A stretch of DNA of 39,831 nucleotides from Verrucomicrobiota bacterium. Lineage in GTDB: Bacteria > Verrucomicrobiota > Verrucomicrobiia > Verrucomicrobiales > V1-33. The stretch is from contig QQNF01000036.1 of the NCBI GenBank assembly GCA_003402705.1, positions 1 through 39,831 on the forward strand, written 5' to 3'. The translations under genes were made by a program, and so were the position numbers. The notes beneath the pieces were generated by a model. It was given only the letters and a program-made list of their open reading frames with translations. It did not search any database and had not been told where the DNA came from. Positions 39,770-39,831 of the stretch are shown one piece after another (position 1 is the first letter of the stretch; the number at the start of each line of letters is the position of its first letter).

Positions 39770-39831
39770 CAGGGAGCCCGCTGCAAAACCCGGAGCGGGA
39801 GCGCGGCGAGCCATTTTCCCTCACGGCAAGG
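39770..39831. repeat. Repeat shared with 19846-19912, copy 2 (cut by window end)
   Basis: Same orientation and nearly the same sequence as 19846-19912; the window ends inside it. This fits an assembly that stopped at a repeat. Confidence 0.8.

Noticed and set aside
39590..39814. Minus-strand frame containing GIRTPDQLCV
   Set aside because: This peptide is the well-known antisense translation of a tRNA T arm and acceptor end; the DNA is a tRNA-Val fragment.

Overview
The window is GC-rich, about 39.8 kb, and looks like one chromosomal segment of a Verrucomicrobiota-type Gram-negative bacterium. The reasons are a secreted protein carrying the GQLK motif seen in large verrucomicrobial RHS-type proteins, DUF3472, DUF4832 and 3-keto-disaccharide-hydrolase-like secreted proteins, a sialate O-acetylesterase, a heptose kinase (so LPS), Rho with a very long disordered N-terminus, and several intergenic repeat families that I recall from Verrucomicrobiota and Planctomycetota genomes. 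The assignment is inference, without any database search. Both ends fall in repeat-like sequence (an RHS-type gene on the left, a repeat also found near 19.9 kb on the right), so the window may be a complete assembly contig.

Layout. 1-1020: an RHS-type gene cut by the window edge, a truncated phage-tail-like fragment and two rounds of intergenic repeats. 1084-3399 (minus): acpP, an unrecognised protein, a UbiA-family prenyltransferase and a DUF4870 membrane protein. 3538-12304: secreted proteins (beta-barrel-like, LamG/3-keto-disaccharide hydrolase-like, PQQ-propeller, coiled coil), a DUF58 protein, a UvrD-type helicase and a POT peptide transporter. 12281-13716: a PIN-toxin/antitoxin pair, split by a 192-bp element with inverted termini and flanked by two copies of the transporter/helicase gene junction. 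13707-16334 (minus): a DECD-box RNA helicase with long low-complexity regions. 16464-18753: a Tat-exported phosphoesterase, the diadenylate cyclase CdaA and a RelE-like protein. 18754-20309: repeats, an RHS-core pseudogene and a lipoprotein. 20310-34083: DUF4832 protein, YebC, Rho, a small outer-membrane barrel, heptose-7-phosphate kinase, DUF3472 protein, Kbl, then a MoxR / membrane protein / ABC-ATPase operon. 34145-39253 (minus): lipoprotein, aldehyde dehydrogenase, Old Yellow Enzyme-type reductase, sialate O-acetylesterase. 39254-39831: repeats and the 3' half of a tRNA-Val gene.

Genome style. The + strand is strongly C-rich everywhere, so genes on + use C-ending codons and genes on - use G-ending codons. 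Most + strand genes have pyrimidine-rich leaders with no Shine-Dalgarno sequence. NCC-UGG codon pairs seem to be absent and replaced by NCA-UGG.

The most unusual structures are the interrupted TA locus with its duplicated flanks, the two RNA-metabolism proteins (Rho and the DECD helicase) with very large disordered regions, and the tRNA-Val half gene that may be an integration scar.
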